From Pedobacter sp. PF22-3 (lineage in GTDB: Bacteria; Bacteroidota; Bacteroidia; Sphingobacteriales; Sphingobacteriaceae): DNA of 64,000 nt. The stretch spans positions 62,001 to 126,000 of the forward strand of contig NZ_JAPIVP010000003.1 of the NCBI RefSeq assembly GCF_026239555.1, written 5' to 3'. Positions within the stretch are counted from its first letter, which is position 1; each line of letters opens with the position of its first letter. The notes beneath the pieces are model-generated. The model worked only from the letters and a program-made list of their open reading frames with translations. It was not told where the DNA came from and searched no databases. Below, one piece after another: positions 26,427-35,350 of the stretch. The translations under genes were made by a program, and so were the position numbers.

Positions 26427-27716
26427 CTAAGGCTTTTGCGCAGGGTTCATATCTGTAAATGCTGCAGCGCTATTTCTGTCGCCTTTTTTTAATGAGAAGG
26501 CATCAAAAAGTTCGCCCGAGGTTTTATAGGCCTCAAATTTAAGGTTCTTACCATCAACGTGGATTACCTGGAAAAGCTGCGTGTTCTCTAAAGATACATC
26601 CATCCATTTTGCACCATCTACTTTGTACATTTTAGGGCCTGCAACCGAAACCAGATAAACCGGTCCGCTTAAGTCCCTTCCCGATAATCCCCTTGGCAGA
26701 TTTTGGCCACGGCTGTAGGTATGGTCGTGGCCCTGCAGTACAAGATCAATGTAGTATTTATCAAACAATGGTTTAAACCGATCTCTGAATTCCTTATTAT
26801 CCCTGCTTTTTGCTGTCGAAAAAATAGGGTGGTGGAAGGTAATCACTGTCCATAGCTTTGTATTTTCCTTTAATACTTTTTCGAGCCATTCGTATTGGGC
26901 TTTCGCCGAAGCTTCATCCAGGATAATCATTTGAGAATCCAGAGAAATGATCCTCATGTCCTGATAATCCACATAATAAACCGATTCTTCCAGCCCTTTT
27001 GGTCCATTACCTGCAAAGGTATACTGTACACCCCAATGAGGGTCGAGTACCAGTTTTCTTTTATCATCGCGCACATATTCATGGTTTCCGGGCGAAGGAA
27101 TGCTCGGTACCATACCATTGATAAAACCACCGCCATAATGCCATTCACCCCATTCCTGGTCGTTGTTCGAACGGTTAATCAGGTCGCCCGTGTGGATGAT
27201 AAACCTGGCATCAGGCTGATGTGAAAATGCCTTGCGGATTACCCTCGACCACTTGGAACGGATATCGTTCTGTGCATCGCCAAGATAAATAAAAGAAAAA
27301 GGGATGCTTTTAACCGATGCAGTGGTAAACTGGAACCACTCGCTCCAATGTTCGCCAGAGCCAACGCGGTAAGCATATACCGTTGCCGGTTTAAGGTTGT
27401 TAAAGGTAACATGGTGGTACCTTGCAATTTCATAATTATTTCCGCTGCCCAGAAGGTTAGAAGCAGCGTCGTAATTGGTGATAGATTGCTCGAGTGCCGG
27501 ATTTGAATCCTCAGCCTTGATCTGTGCTTTTGAGGCTTTAATCGTGGTATCGGTACGCCAGTTTACGGTTTGACTCGTAGCAGGATCGCCGGCCCAGGTT
27601 AAAATTACGCGGTCGGGAAAATGCCCAGGTTTAAAATCCTGGGCATATGTTTTAACGCCAGTGGCTAAAACAGAGAGTGTAAATAAAAAAGAAAAAGTTT
27701 TGATGTATAATTTCAT
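26427..27716 (-). CDS. Purple acid phosphatase-like metallophosphoesterase
   Basis: 429 residues with signal peptide (ending near TYAQ). The N-terminal fibronectin-like domain (VILTWAGDPATSQTVNWRT) is typical of purple acid phosphatases. Metal-site motifs: YLGDAQ, HTGDLINR, SPGNHEY, FHHPIF, GHDHTY. Expected role: phosphomonoester (or phosphodiester) hydrolysis outside the inner membrane. It lies between SusD and the glycerophosphodiesterase, with gaps of 30 and 2 bases. The substrate is not readable from sequence; the context favours organic phosphate esters. Confidence 0.9.
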   Translation of the reverse strand: MKLYIKTFSFLFTLSVLATGVKTYAQDFKPGHFPDRVILTWAGDPATSQTVNWRTDTTIKASKAQIKAEDSNPALEQSITNYDAASNLLGSGNNYEIARYHHVTFNNLKPATVYAYRVGSGEHWSEWFQFTTASVKSIPFSFIYLGDAQNDIRSKWSRVIRKAFSHQPDARFIIHTGDLINRSNNDQEWGEWHYGGGFINGMVPSIPSPGNHEYVRDDKRKLVLDPHWGVQYTFAGNGPKGLEESVYYVDYQDMRIISLDSQMIILDEASAKAQYEWLEKVLKENTKLWTVITFHHPIFSTAKSRDNKEFRDRFKPLFDKYYIDLVLQGHDHTYSRGQNLPRGLSGRDLSGPVYLVSVAGPKMYKVDGAKWMDVSLENTQLFQVIHVDGKNLKFEAYKTSGELFDAFSLKKGDRNSAAAFTDMNPAQKP

Positions 27717-27746
27717 GTTATTTTAATCAGTAATAAAGGAATTGAT

Positions 27747-29219
27747 TTATTTCAGGTACCACATTAGGGTAGTTTGATTGTCGGCACCGAAAACGGAAAC
27801 GGCTTTTTGATAGTTGACACGGTTTTTTGCGCTTTCCGAATCGGGATAGGTATAACGTTTTGGAATGCTTCTTCCGGCTGCAAGCGGACCGGTAACAAAA
27901 GCAGGATAGCCGGTACGGCGCTGATCAAACCATCCCTCCGAACCTTTAAACAACATGGCCAGCCATTTTTGGGTGATCAATTGTTCGAGCGTACCATTAT
28001 ATTTTACCAGGGATTGATCGAAATAAGTTTGCGCTGCGGTTACCGCATAATTGCTCATCGATTCTCTGATGCCTTTATAGTACAGCGATTCTGCGGTTTC
28101 GCCACTTACCGTAAGTTTGCCTTTTTGTACGGCTTCGGCCAAAATAAAACACTGCTCGGTATAAGTGATCAGGCTGGCTTTTAACAATGCGTTCGAAGCA
28201 CCTCCGTTTTTGCGGAAGAATGCAGAAGAGAAAACCGAAACATGATCTTCGCCACCGTTATAAGCTGATGGTGCATCGATGGCATTGGGTACACCCACAT
28301 AACGGTTAAGATCAACGGTTGATCCGCTGGTGCTTTTTACCGGTTCTACCCAAACGCCAAGCCTCGGGTCGTTCCTTTGGATCAGCCTATCCACCAGTTC
28401 CTTACTTACTTTGGTTTTCTGGTAATCGAAATCGATCATCGCCAAAGGGCCACCCGGCCAGCTATAGGCCGCAATATTGCCCAAATAGGCTACCTCTGCA
28501 TTATCAGCACTGCTTTCGAAAATAGGGAAGGCAGTTTTATCGTTCAGGATTTCCTGCATCTCGGTAAAGGCCGGTGCATAGTTTTTCGAGATCCGCAACA
28601 ACATCCGCAAACGCAGTGAGTTGGCAAACTTGCGCCAGGCCAGTGCTTTTCCTTTAAACATTACATCGCCTTTGGCATTTATTTCCTGACTATTGCCTTT
28701 TAATATATCGTTGGCTTCCCTCAATTCTTTCAACAGATCAGGATAAATGGCCTGCTGCTGATCGTATTCCGGGTAGATGAGGTTGGCCTCTTTTGATTTT
28801 AATGCCTGCGAATAAGGGATATCGCCATACAGATCGGTCAAATAGCCAAAGTTGAAAGCCTTCATAATTTTACCGATGGCCACATATTGGTTTTCCGAAC
28901 GTTTTTGTGCGGTTTCCATAAAGGTTTTATTCACCGCTAAGCGGGCATAAATGTCATCCCAATCAACCGGACCCCAATCTAACAAATCGTAGCCCGTATT
29001 GCGCACAAGGGTAAGGTAGCGCGCTGCCGAGGCCGGCCTCCGGTCCACGGCGTTTTCCTGGTAGGCATAAGCGGTAGAAACGAGCACATCCGACATTAAA
29101 AATTCGGTATTTGTGGTTTCAGGTGCATTGGGGTTGGTATTTATTTCTTCAAAATCTTTGGTGCAGCTTGTGATTAAAGCAGCCAGCGTGAATAGGAGCG
29201 TTGTATATTTGAATTTCAT
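27747..29219 (-). CDS. SusD/RagB-family lipoprotein (SusD-like_2 type)
   Basis: 490 residues. Lipoprotein signal with ALITSC, then KDFEEINTNPNAPE, which is typical of the SusD-like_2 subgroup. The C-terminal segments EGWFDQRRTGYPAF and RYTYPDSE also fit the family. It is the outer-membrane surface lid that binds substrate over the SusC pore. Its start lies 11 bases after the SusC stop. SusD-like_2 members are often linked to substrates other than classical glycans, which agrees with the phosphatase neighbours. Confidence 0.92.
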   Translation of the reverse strand: MKFKYTTLLFTLAALITSCTKDFEEINTNPNAPETTNTEFLMSDVLVSTAYAYQENAVDRRPASAARYLTLVRNTGYDLLDWGPVDWDDIYARLAVNKTFMETAQKRSENQYVAIGKIMKAFNFGYLTDLYGDIPYSQALKSKEANLIYPEYDQQQAIYPDLLKELREANDILKGNSQEINAKGDVMFKGKALAWRKFANSLRLRMLLRISKNYAPAFTEMQEILNDKTAFPIFESSADNAEVAYLGNIAAYSWPGGPLAMIDFDYQKTKVSKELVDRLIQRNDPRLGVWVEPVKSTSGSTVDLNRYVGVPNAIDAPSAYNGGEDHVSVFSSAFFRKNGGASNALLKASLITYTEQCFILAEAVQKGKLTVSGETAESLYYKGIRESMSNYAVTAAQTYFDQSLVKYNGTLEQLITQKWLAMLFKGSEGWFDQRRTGYPAFVTGPLAAGRSIPKRYTYPDSESAKNRVNYQKAVSVFGADNQTTLMWYLK

Positions 29220-29230
29220 TTTTGTACAGG

Positions 29231-32200
29231 TTAAAAGTTACAACTTAGTTTAAAACCGAATGAGCGGGTGCCTGGGAGTGTCCAGTGGCCTACACCGAGT
29301 TTAAAACCTTCGGTTACGCTCATGGTCGTTTCCGGATCATAGCCCAATCCATTGGCAGTCCAGGTGTAAAGGTTCCTTCCGATAAGCGATAGCGACAGGT
29401 TGCTGATGGGCAGTTTACGCGTTAGTTTCTTATCGAACACATAGGTTAACGAAGCTTCCCTGATTTTCAGGAACGAAGCCGAATAGGTTAACCTTTCGTA
29501 GTATTTGTTGTAAGTATTATTGTAAAAATCTGCAGCGGCAATAATTACCGTGTTTTGGGTAAGGTTACCGTTTGCATCAGCAATATAACCCGGAATAATC
29601 ATCCCGTCGTTACGTTTTCTGCCCTGCGAATCTGTCCATGGCAAACCGCCTGTTTCTGCATCTCTGCCTACCAATGTATTATCGGTTAAGCCGGCATTGA
29701 TTAAGCTTTTAACTACATACGAATAAAAATTACCACCCTTGCGCCAGTCTAAAAGCACATTTAAAGTGAAGTTTTTGTAACTGAAAGTATTGTTAAAACC
29801 CACGGTAAAATCGGGGTTGTAGTTTCCTACCTTAATATATTCGGTGTTATTTCGGATATAATGCCCGGTTTTATCCAGTAAAGCCGCTCCGGCATTTGGC
29901 CCGCTGCTTACCTTGGTATAACTAGGCGTGTAAAAATCGCCGATTTTGGTACCTTCTTTAATCAGATAACGGATGTTGTCGCCATCGGCACTGCCCATAG
30001 AGTATTCTTTTAAACCTTCTGATAATTCGATTACCTTATTTTCGTTTTTCGTAAAGTTTACGTTGGTTTCCCATTTTAAGATGCCATCAAAAGGCACTGC
30101 ATTTAGGCCAATTTCCCAGCCGCTGTTCTGGATGTTTCCGGCATTGATCAAACGGTTTGATGAACCTGATGCAATTGTGGTAGGGATGTTGATGATCTGG
30201 TTCCGCTTATTGGTTTTGTACCAGGTTACATCGATGCCCACACGACTTTTGAAAAAGCGAAAATCTCCACCAAATTCGTAAGATGTAGCAATTTCTGGTT
30301 TAAGGAAGTTGTTTTTAAGGTTAAACTCAATGGTTGCCCTTTTTACATCTCCCCAGTCCTGGTTAAAAGGAATGGTATTGTACAACTGGTAAGGATCTGT
30401 ATCACTACCCACCTGCGCCCAGTTGGCCCTAACTTTAAGAAACGAAAGCACATCAGATTTGATTTTGAATACATCGGTTACAATGGTGCTTAACGATGCC
30501 GACGGATAAAAATACGAGTTGTTGCCGTCAGGTAATGTGCTCGACCAATCGTTTCTGCCCGTTAAATCAAGAAAAACCATATCCTTAAACGATACTTGCC
30601 CAAGTCCATAGATGCTATTAATGCGTTTGCGAGAGTTGTACTGCGAATTTACAATGGTACCGGCCTGTGCATTGGCAATATTATATACCCCTGGTATGCT
30701 TAGGCTTTCTGTTTTCTGCGCGGTAAATCTGTTGGTCTGGTTCATTTGGTTACCTCCGGCAGAAATACTTAACGACCAATCCTGGTTCAACAGTTTTTTA
30801 TAGCTCAGTAAAAAATCGGTATTCTGTTCTTTAAAGAAAGAATTATCTACCCCGTATCCACCGAATTTAAAACGTTTTGAACTGAAGGGGCGTTTAGTTT
30901 CGTGTTCTTCGTTGTACATATCCAACCCTGTACGTACCATTAAACTTAAGTTTTTGCTAATGTCGTAAACCGCCTGTATGTTTCCCGTTAACCGGTTCCT
31001 GTCGTAGCCGTTGGTATGCTCATACGCTACAAAATAAGGATTGTCGGAATCATCTGCTGAAAACTGCTCGATGTTTTCCCTTCCCGGTTTCCAATAGTTT
31101 TTCAGGTCGTTGATGTTCATGTTCGGCGGAAGCGAATACAGCATTTGCGTTACGCTTTCGCGGTAAGCCGATGGCCTGTTGTCGCTTTTATTGTTTACAT
31201 AACCAATGTTGGTACTGATCTTTAATTTAGGATGCAGCACGTAGGTGGCTGAAAGGTTAAGCGTATTCCTTTTCAGGTCGGTATTGGGTACAATCCCTTT
31301 ATTGTTGAGGTTAGTGTATGATAAACGGTAATTGCCATCGGCATTTTTGCCACTAATGGAAATATTGTTGGTGTAGGTAGCGCCGGTTTCGTAAAAATCC
31401 TGCGGGTTGTTGGGGTGAGATACCCAATCGGTGGCAATCGGTTTTCCGCTGGCATCCAATGGGCTGTTCCATTGCAGGTGTTTTGTACCTACATCAAGCC
31501 TTGGGCCCCATGCCGAAGTGGTAGAAGAAGCCTGATCGTCAGTATATTCGCCGCCGCCAAAGGTATGCTGAAAATGTGGGAACATCCAGGCCTGATCGTA
31601 CATGGCATTTGAGTTGAAATTGATGCCCAAACCTTTTTTGTTTGCCGAACCGCTTTTGGTGGTAATCAGTACCACACCGCTTCCGGCCCTGCTGCCATAT
31701 AAGGCTGCTGCACTTGCACCTTTTAAAATGGTAATGCTTTCTACATCATCCGGGCTGATATCGGCAATGGGGCTGCCATAATCAACTGATGAGCGACCAA
31801 CTTCTGATGTGGCGCGTAGCGAATGTGCTACCGGAACACCATCAACCACAAATAAAGGCTGGTTATCGGTAGCGATAGATGATTGCCCCCTGATGGTGAT
31901 AAAAGAAGTTGATCCGGGATCGGAACCGGCACTTACTACATTTACTCCGGCTACTTTGCCTGCGAGCGAGTTAACCACGTTTACTTCTTTTACAGTATTA
32001 ATATCGCTTCCCTTTACGGTGGCGATAGAGTAACCCAATGCTTTTTCGGCACGTTTAATACCCAGGGCGGTAACCACTACATCTGAAAGTGCAGTTTCAT
32101 CAGGGGCGAGGCTAACAATTAGCTCGCTTTGGTTATTGATTGCGATTTCTTTGGTCTGATAACCGATCATCCTGAAAATCAGTATGGCCGATTTGTCGGT

Positions 32201-32683
32201 AACGCTCAGGCTAAAATCGCCGTTCAGTTTGGTGCTGGTAGAATTGTTGCTGCCTTTTTCGATTACGTTTACGCCGGGCAGGGGCAAACCTTTATTGTCA
32301 GTCACCTTTCCACTCACGCGGACTGATTTTTTAATAATCACCTGGTTTCTTTCGATCAGGTAGGTAAGCTGCATGGGGGTTAAAATCCGGTTTAACAAAC
32401 TGCTAACCGTTTCGTTATCAGCTTTTAAGCCGGTAATGTGCTGTTGCGCTACCGCATCTTTATTGGAGTATACGAAATACAGGCCGGTTTTCTTTTCAAT
32501 GGTTTTAAATAGATCGGTTAAGCTGCCCTGTTTTAAATTGATGCTTACTTTGGTGTTTAATTGTTGTGCATTTACGGGCGATGCCTGCCCTACAAAGAGC
32601 ATTACCGAGAGCATGATGTAAATGATGGTGAAAAAACGCATTGCGCTAAAAATTAATTGACTAGTCACTGCTGACTTTTTCAT
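29231..32683 (-). CDS. SusC/RagA-family TonB-linked outer-membrane receptor with STN domain
   Basis: 1150 residues: signal region, STN (secretin/TonB N-terminal) domain around 45-110 (KTIEKKTGLYFVYSN), CarboxypepD_reg-like domain (GKVTDNKGLPLPGVNVIEKG), plug (VVNSLAGKVAGVNVV, PLFVVDGVPV, ILKGASAAALYGSRA) and barrel to the C-terminal Phe. The STN domain is what couples such receptors to FecR/FecI signalling, and those genes lie just upstream. Substrate is likely a phosphate-containing organic compound, judged from the downstream enzymes. Confidence 0.95.
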   Translation of the reverse strand: MKKSAVTSQLIFSAMRFFTIIYIMLSVMLFVGQASPVNAQQLNTKVSINLKQGSLTDLFKTIEKKTGLYFVYSNKDAVAQQHITGLKADNETVSSLLNRILTPMQLTYLIERNQVIIKKSVRVSGKVTDNKGLPLPGVNVIEKGSNNSTSTKLNGDFSLSVTDKSAILIFRMIGYQTKEIAINNQSELIVSLAPDETALSDVVVTALGIKRAEKALGYSIATVKGSDINTVKEVNVVNSLAGKVAGVNVVSAGSDPGSTSFITIRGQSSIATDNQPLFVVDGVPVAHSLRATSEVGRSSVDYGSPIADISPDDVESITILKGASAAALYGSRAGSGVVLITTKSGSANKKGLGINFNSNAMYDQAWMFPHFQHTFGGGEYTDDQASSTTSAWGPRLDVGTKHLQWNSPLDASGKPIATDWVSHPNNPQDFYETGATYTNNISISGKNADGNYRLSYTNLNNKGIVPNTDLKRNTLNLSATYVLHPKLKISTNIGYVNNKSDNRPSAYRESVTQMLYSLPPNMNINDLKNYWKPGRENIEQFSADDSDNPYFVAYEHTNGYDRNRLTGNIQAVYDISKNLSLMVRTGLDMYNEEHETKRPFSSKRFKFGGYGVDNSFFKEQNTDFLLSYKKLLNQDWSLSISAGGNQMNQTNRFTAQKTESLSIPGVYNIANAQAGTIVNSQYNSRKRINSIYGLGQVSFKDMVFLDLTGRNDWSSTLPDGNNSYFYPSASLSTIVTDVFKIKSDVLSFLKVRANWAQVGSDTDPYQLYNTIPFNQDWGDVKRATIEFNLKNNFLKPEIATSYEFGGDFRFFKSRVGIDVTWYKTNKRNQIINIPTTIASGSSNRLINAGNIQNSGWEIGLNAVPFDGILKWETNVNFTKNENKVIELSEGLKEYSMGSADGDNIRYLIKEGTKIGDFYTPSYTKVSSGPNAGAALLDKTGHYIRNNTEYIKVGNYNPDFTVGFNNTFSYKNFTLNVLLDWRKGGNFYSYVVKSLINAGLTDNTLVGRDAETGGLPWTDSQGRKRNDGMIIPGYIADANGNLTQNTVIIAAADFYNNTYNKYYERLTYSASFLKIREASLTYVFDKKLTRKLPISNLSLSLIGRNLYTWTANGLGYDPETTMSVTEGFKLGVGHWTLPGTRSFGFKLSCNF

Positions 32684-32734
32684 AACTTTGTATGTTTTAA
32701 TCTTGATGGGTTAAAATAAAATTTAAAATTTCTT

Positions 32735-32764
32735 AGCTGCGGCATGCGCCAACATGCTGCAGCT
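32735..32764 (-). promoter_or_regulatory. Strong hairpin between fecR and susC
   Basis: AGCTGCAGCATG and CATGCCGCAGCT (minus strand) form a 12-bp stem with one G-U pair and a 6-base loop. It starts 16 bases after the FecR stop and ends 51 bases before the SusC start, followed by A/T-rich sequence without a long T run. It could be an attenuator, a processing site or an mRNA-stabilising element. A similar hairpin sits in the other SusCD locus at 41382-41399. Confidence 0.5.
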
Positions 32765-32780
32765 ATCTTTTACGCGTTGT

Positions 32781-33806
32781 TTAGTTACATTTACCTCCTT
32801 TTATATAAATAGTCTGTTTGTTTATGGTGTAATGGATATCGAATGTAAGCCCGATGGTTTTCATTACCTCGCTTAGTGCCACATTGTCGAATTTTGCTGT
32901 GAGTTGGCAGTTTTTGAAAGACTGGTCGGTAATAATCTTAACCGCATATTTACGTGATATGATCTGAAATACCTCTTCCATAGGTGTGCTTTCGAAATTC
33001 ATCTTTCCTGTTCTCCAGTCCACCGAGGTTTTGGCATCATCAACGTCTTCGCGCAGCAGCCGGGCTAATCTTAGATCGTAAACTGCTTTCTGATCGGGCA
33101 GGAGGTGAACCGCAGATGATTGTGCGCCTGCAGAATCTCTTGAAACCGCTACCTTTCCGGTAAGCACGGTTACTTCCGGCCGGGAGCCTTTCCAGGCACG
33201 GATATTAAAACTGGTTCCCAGTACCCGGGTTTGGATGTTCTGGCTTTTTACGATAAACGGATGAGCAGGATCTCTTTTTACCTTGAAGAAAGCTTCTCCA
33301 TTGAGTTTAACCGTTCTGAAGCCGGCATGTTTCAGGTTTTGCGGAAAGCTGATGCTACTGCCTGAATTTAACCATACCTCCGAACTATCTGGGAGCATAA
33401 CATTAATAATTTTGCCAGGCTCAGCAGTTTTGGTTACCCAGGCAATGGCGTTTTGGTTAGTAACAGCGGTTTTTTGATTACCGGTTACAAAAAATACCAG
33501 CGCCCCAATAACCGCTGCGGCAGTTGCAGCCGGCCACCATTTTAATATCTTCAGTTTTTTTGCCGGAGCCTCATCCAGCTGTTGTTTGATGATGGCAAAA
33601 CTTTCTCTCCACGATCCATCGTCCGGTAGTTGCGCCGTATCTTCCCATAGCGATAATGCCTCTTCCAATTGTGCTAGCCGCTCGGCATCGTTATCTGCCC
33701 AATCGTTAAGCTTTTGTTCGAGCATGGCTATTTCGGCCTTGCTGCGGCCGGGGTTTTCCTTTACCGCTAAATATTCGAGTACCAATTTCCAGGTTTCCTG
33801 ATCCAT
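32781..33806 (-). CDS. FecR-family anti-sigma factor
   Basis: 341 residues. A cytoplasmic N-terminal region is followed by one membrane helix at about 85-105 (WWPAATAAAVIGALVFFVTG). The periplasmic FecR domain follows (AEPGKIINVMLPDSSEVWLN, AHPFIVKSQNIQTRVLGTSFNI) and a C-terminal DUF4974 domain (MNFESTPMEEVFQIISRKY, LTAKFDNVALSEV). It receives the signal from the STN domain of SusC and releases or activates the sigma factor at 33900-34457. Confidence 0.93.
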   Translation of the reverse strand: MDQETWKLVLEYLAVKENPGRSKAEIAMLEQKLNDWADNDAERLAQLEEALSLWEDTAQLPDDGSWRESFAIIKQQLDEAPAKKLKILKWWPAATAAAVIGALVFFVTGNQKTAVTNQNAIAWVTKTAEPGKIINVMLPDSSEVWLNSGSSISFPQNLKHAGFRTVKLNGEAFFKVKRDPAHPFIVKSQNIQTRVLGTSFNIRAWKGSRPEVTVLTGKVAVSRDSAGAQSSAVHLLPDQKAVYDLRLARLLREDVDDAKTSVDWRTGKMNFESTPMEEVFQIISRKYAVKIITDQSFKNCQLTAKFDNVALSEVMKTIGLTFDIHYTINKQTIYIKGGKCN

Positions 33807-33899
33807 TCACATGCTTTTATACTTAAAAAGACAAGAATAGGAGGGGCACTACGGGCCGTAAGTCGTTAACTTTGTGTTAATAAATCGTTAAGTGGTGTT

Positions 33900-34457
33900 T
33901 TACCTGAATTCAAATCTGTTTTTCAGTACTTTTTGTTGAAGAAACTCAAAACCTTTTACAAGATGATCTTCTACGGTGCGTACCGAGATATCCAATAAAA
34001 CTGCAATTTCCTTGTAACTGAAGCCATCAATCCGGTACATGTAGAAAATAAGCCGCCTGCGCTCGGGCATCTGATCAATAAGGGCATAAAGTACCCGGTT
34101 CCGGTCTTTATTCTGAAGCGCCTGCGCCGGGGTTTCTTTCATGTCAGTAATTTCAGGGATCTCTTCTTCGCTATCAATATGCCAGAGATTGGCTTTCGGC
34201 GCTTTGTGATAATTGGTAGCCGCATTTTTAACGGCACGGAAAAGGTAGGCTTTTTCGTTAGTGAGGATGGTGCCGTTTTTCCATATGGAAATAAATACAT
34301 CATTTAAAATGAGTTGCGCATCTTCTATGTCCTTAACAAGATAAAGGGCATAATTTTTTAACGTAGGGTACATACGGCGATAAAGATCTTCGAAAGTTTT
34401 TTCATCAAACTTTTGTTCCATATCGTCGTTAAATCCGGCAGTATTGTTTTCGCCCAT
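33900..34457 (-). CDS. FecI-type ECF sigma factor (Bacteroidota family 1)
   Basis: 185 residues. Region 2: FEDLYRRMYPTLKNYALYLV, DAQLILNDVFISIWKNG, AYLFRAVKNAATNYH. Region 4: LIDQMPERRRLIFYMYRIDG, FSYKEIAVLLDISVRTVEDH. Paired with the FecR gene 93 bases downstream and controls the SusC/SusD/phosphatase operon. No anti-sigma overlap. It starts the minus-strand operon that runs to 25600. Confidence 0.93.
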   Translation of the reverse strand: MGENNTAGFNDDMEQKFDEKTFEDLYRRMYPTLKNYALYLVKDIEDAQLILNDVFISIWKNGTILTNEKAYLFRAVKNAATNYHKAPKANLWHIDSEEEIPEITDMKETPAQALQNKDRNRVLYALIDQMPERRRLIFYMYRIDGFSYKEIAVLLDISVRTVEDHLVKGFEFLQQKVLKNRFEFR

Positions 34458-34469
34458 AAATTATCGCGT

Positions 34470-34477
34470 CAAAATTA
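34470..34477 (-). promoter_or_regulatory. Candidate -7 box (TAATTTTG) for the sigma gene
   Basis: TAATTTTG on the minus strand fits the Bacteroidota -7 consensus TAnnTTTG, 12 bases before the ATG. No convincing -33 TTTG is at the right distance, so this is weak. Confidence 0.35.
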
Positions 34478-34715
34478 AAATTCAGAAACGATACGCATAT
34501 TAACAGAATATTAAATACTCATGGTAATTTAGCCTTCAGGTACCAACGGTCTGAGAAGAGGATATTAAGAATTGTACTCTATTTAAGCTTGTTTTTTTTA
34601 ATTGATATTTAGTTAGTGTTAAATTATAGGAGGGTTAATTCATTGTTAAGTGTCTCATTTGTCTTGTTGTAATGATAATTTAATATTAAATTTATCATTA
34701 GGTAACTTTGCGCCA

Positions 34716-34991
34716 ATGAACTTTCCCCTTTTTCTTTACTACGAGCTACTGATCAGATTGACCCTTTTTAATCCTGAGATTGGAGAATTCCGATCTGCAC
34801 TGCCTTTTGATGATCATGTACTGCTCAAAACCGATAAGGGGATGATGGAGATCCCAATATATATAATGAACATGCAGTTCAACGATCCAGGATTGATCCC
34901 GGAGCTGGAGATAAGCAAACTTGCTGCCGCCTTTCGAGCCTATAGCGAAATTGACGCAATGACCTGTGGGCCGGTTTCAAATGCATCCTAA
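34716..34991 (+). CDS. Hypothetical protein, 91 residues
   Basis: Not recognised. The chosen start (MNFPLFLYYELLIRLT) follows a -7-like TAACTTTG at 34703-34710; a longer frame start at 34650 would begin upstream of that box. No signal peptide or clear domain. The C-terminal half (ELEISKLAAAFRAYSE) is probably helical. It stands alone between two minus-strand operons with a 360-base empty stretch behind it. It may be a genuine small gene or a chance frame. Confidence 0.35.
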   Translation: MNFPLFLYYELLIRLTLFNPEIGEFRSALPFDDHVLLKTDKGMMEIPIYIMNMQFNDPGLIPELEISKLAAAFRAYSEIDAMTCGPVSNAS

Positions 34992-35320
34992 GGCAAGCTT
35001 GAAATATTACTTCAGCACTAGCCGAAATGCTATCATAAGCAGTATATCGAGTGAACATATAGAGGGATCCTAAAAAATAGCGTGCAATACCGAAAAGTGA
35101 AAAAAGGATTGAGATATTATTGTTTTTTTCTTTAAAAATTACGCCACGTTATTCACTTAATTTGCTTTGGTTATCTCTCATTCCAATTTGAAGGCTTCAT
35201 TGTCATTCCCATCTTTCAAAACCACGGTTTGGCTTTACCTTTTTCTGAAGAATAAGTTTGCAAGTAAATGCAGTGATATATTACTTTTTTGTATCTTTTT
35301 TTAGCGTTTAAAAAGCAAAA
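34992..35320. other. Intergenic stretch with no recognised gene
   Basis: About 330 bases, A/T-rich. No reading frame, repeat or RNA gene was recognised. It separates the small hypothetical gene from the terminator of the PepSY operon. Confidence 0.5.
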
Positions 35321-35342
35321 CCCCGGCTTTTTACAACCGGGG
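35321..35342 (-). terminator. Rho-independent terminator of the TonB receptor/PepSY operon
   Basis: On the minus strand CCCCGG, a 10-base loop, CCGGGG, then TTTTGCTTTTT. It begins 8 bases after the PepSY stop codon. GC-rich stem plus T tract in the right direction makes this the clearest terminator in the window. Confidence 0.8.
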
Positions 35343-35350
35343 CTTCTTCT

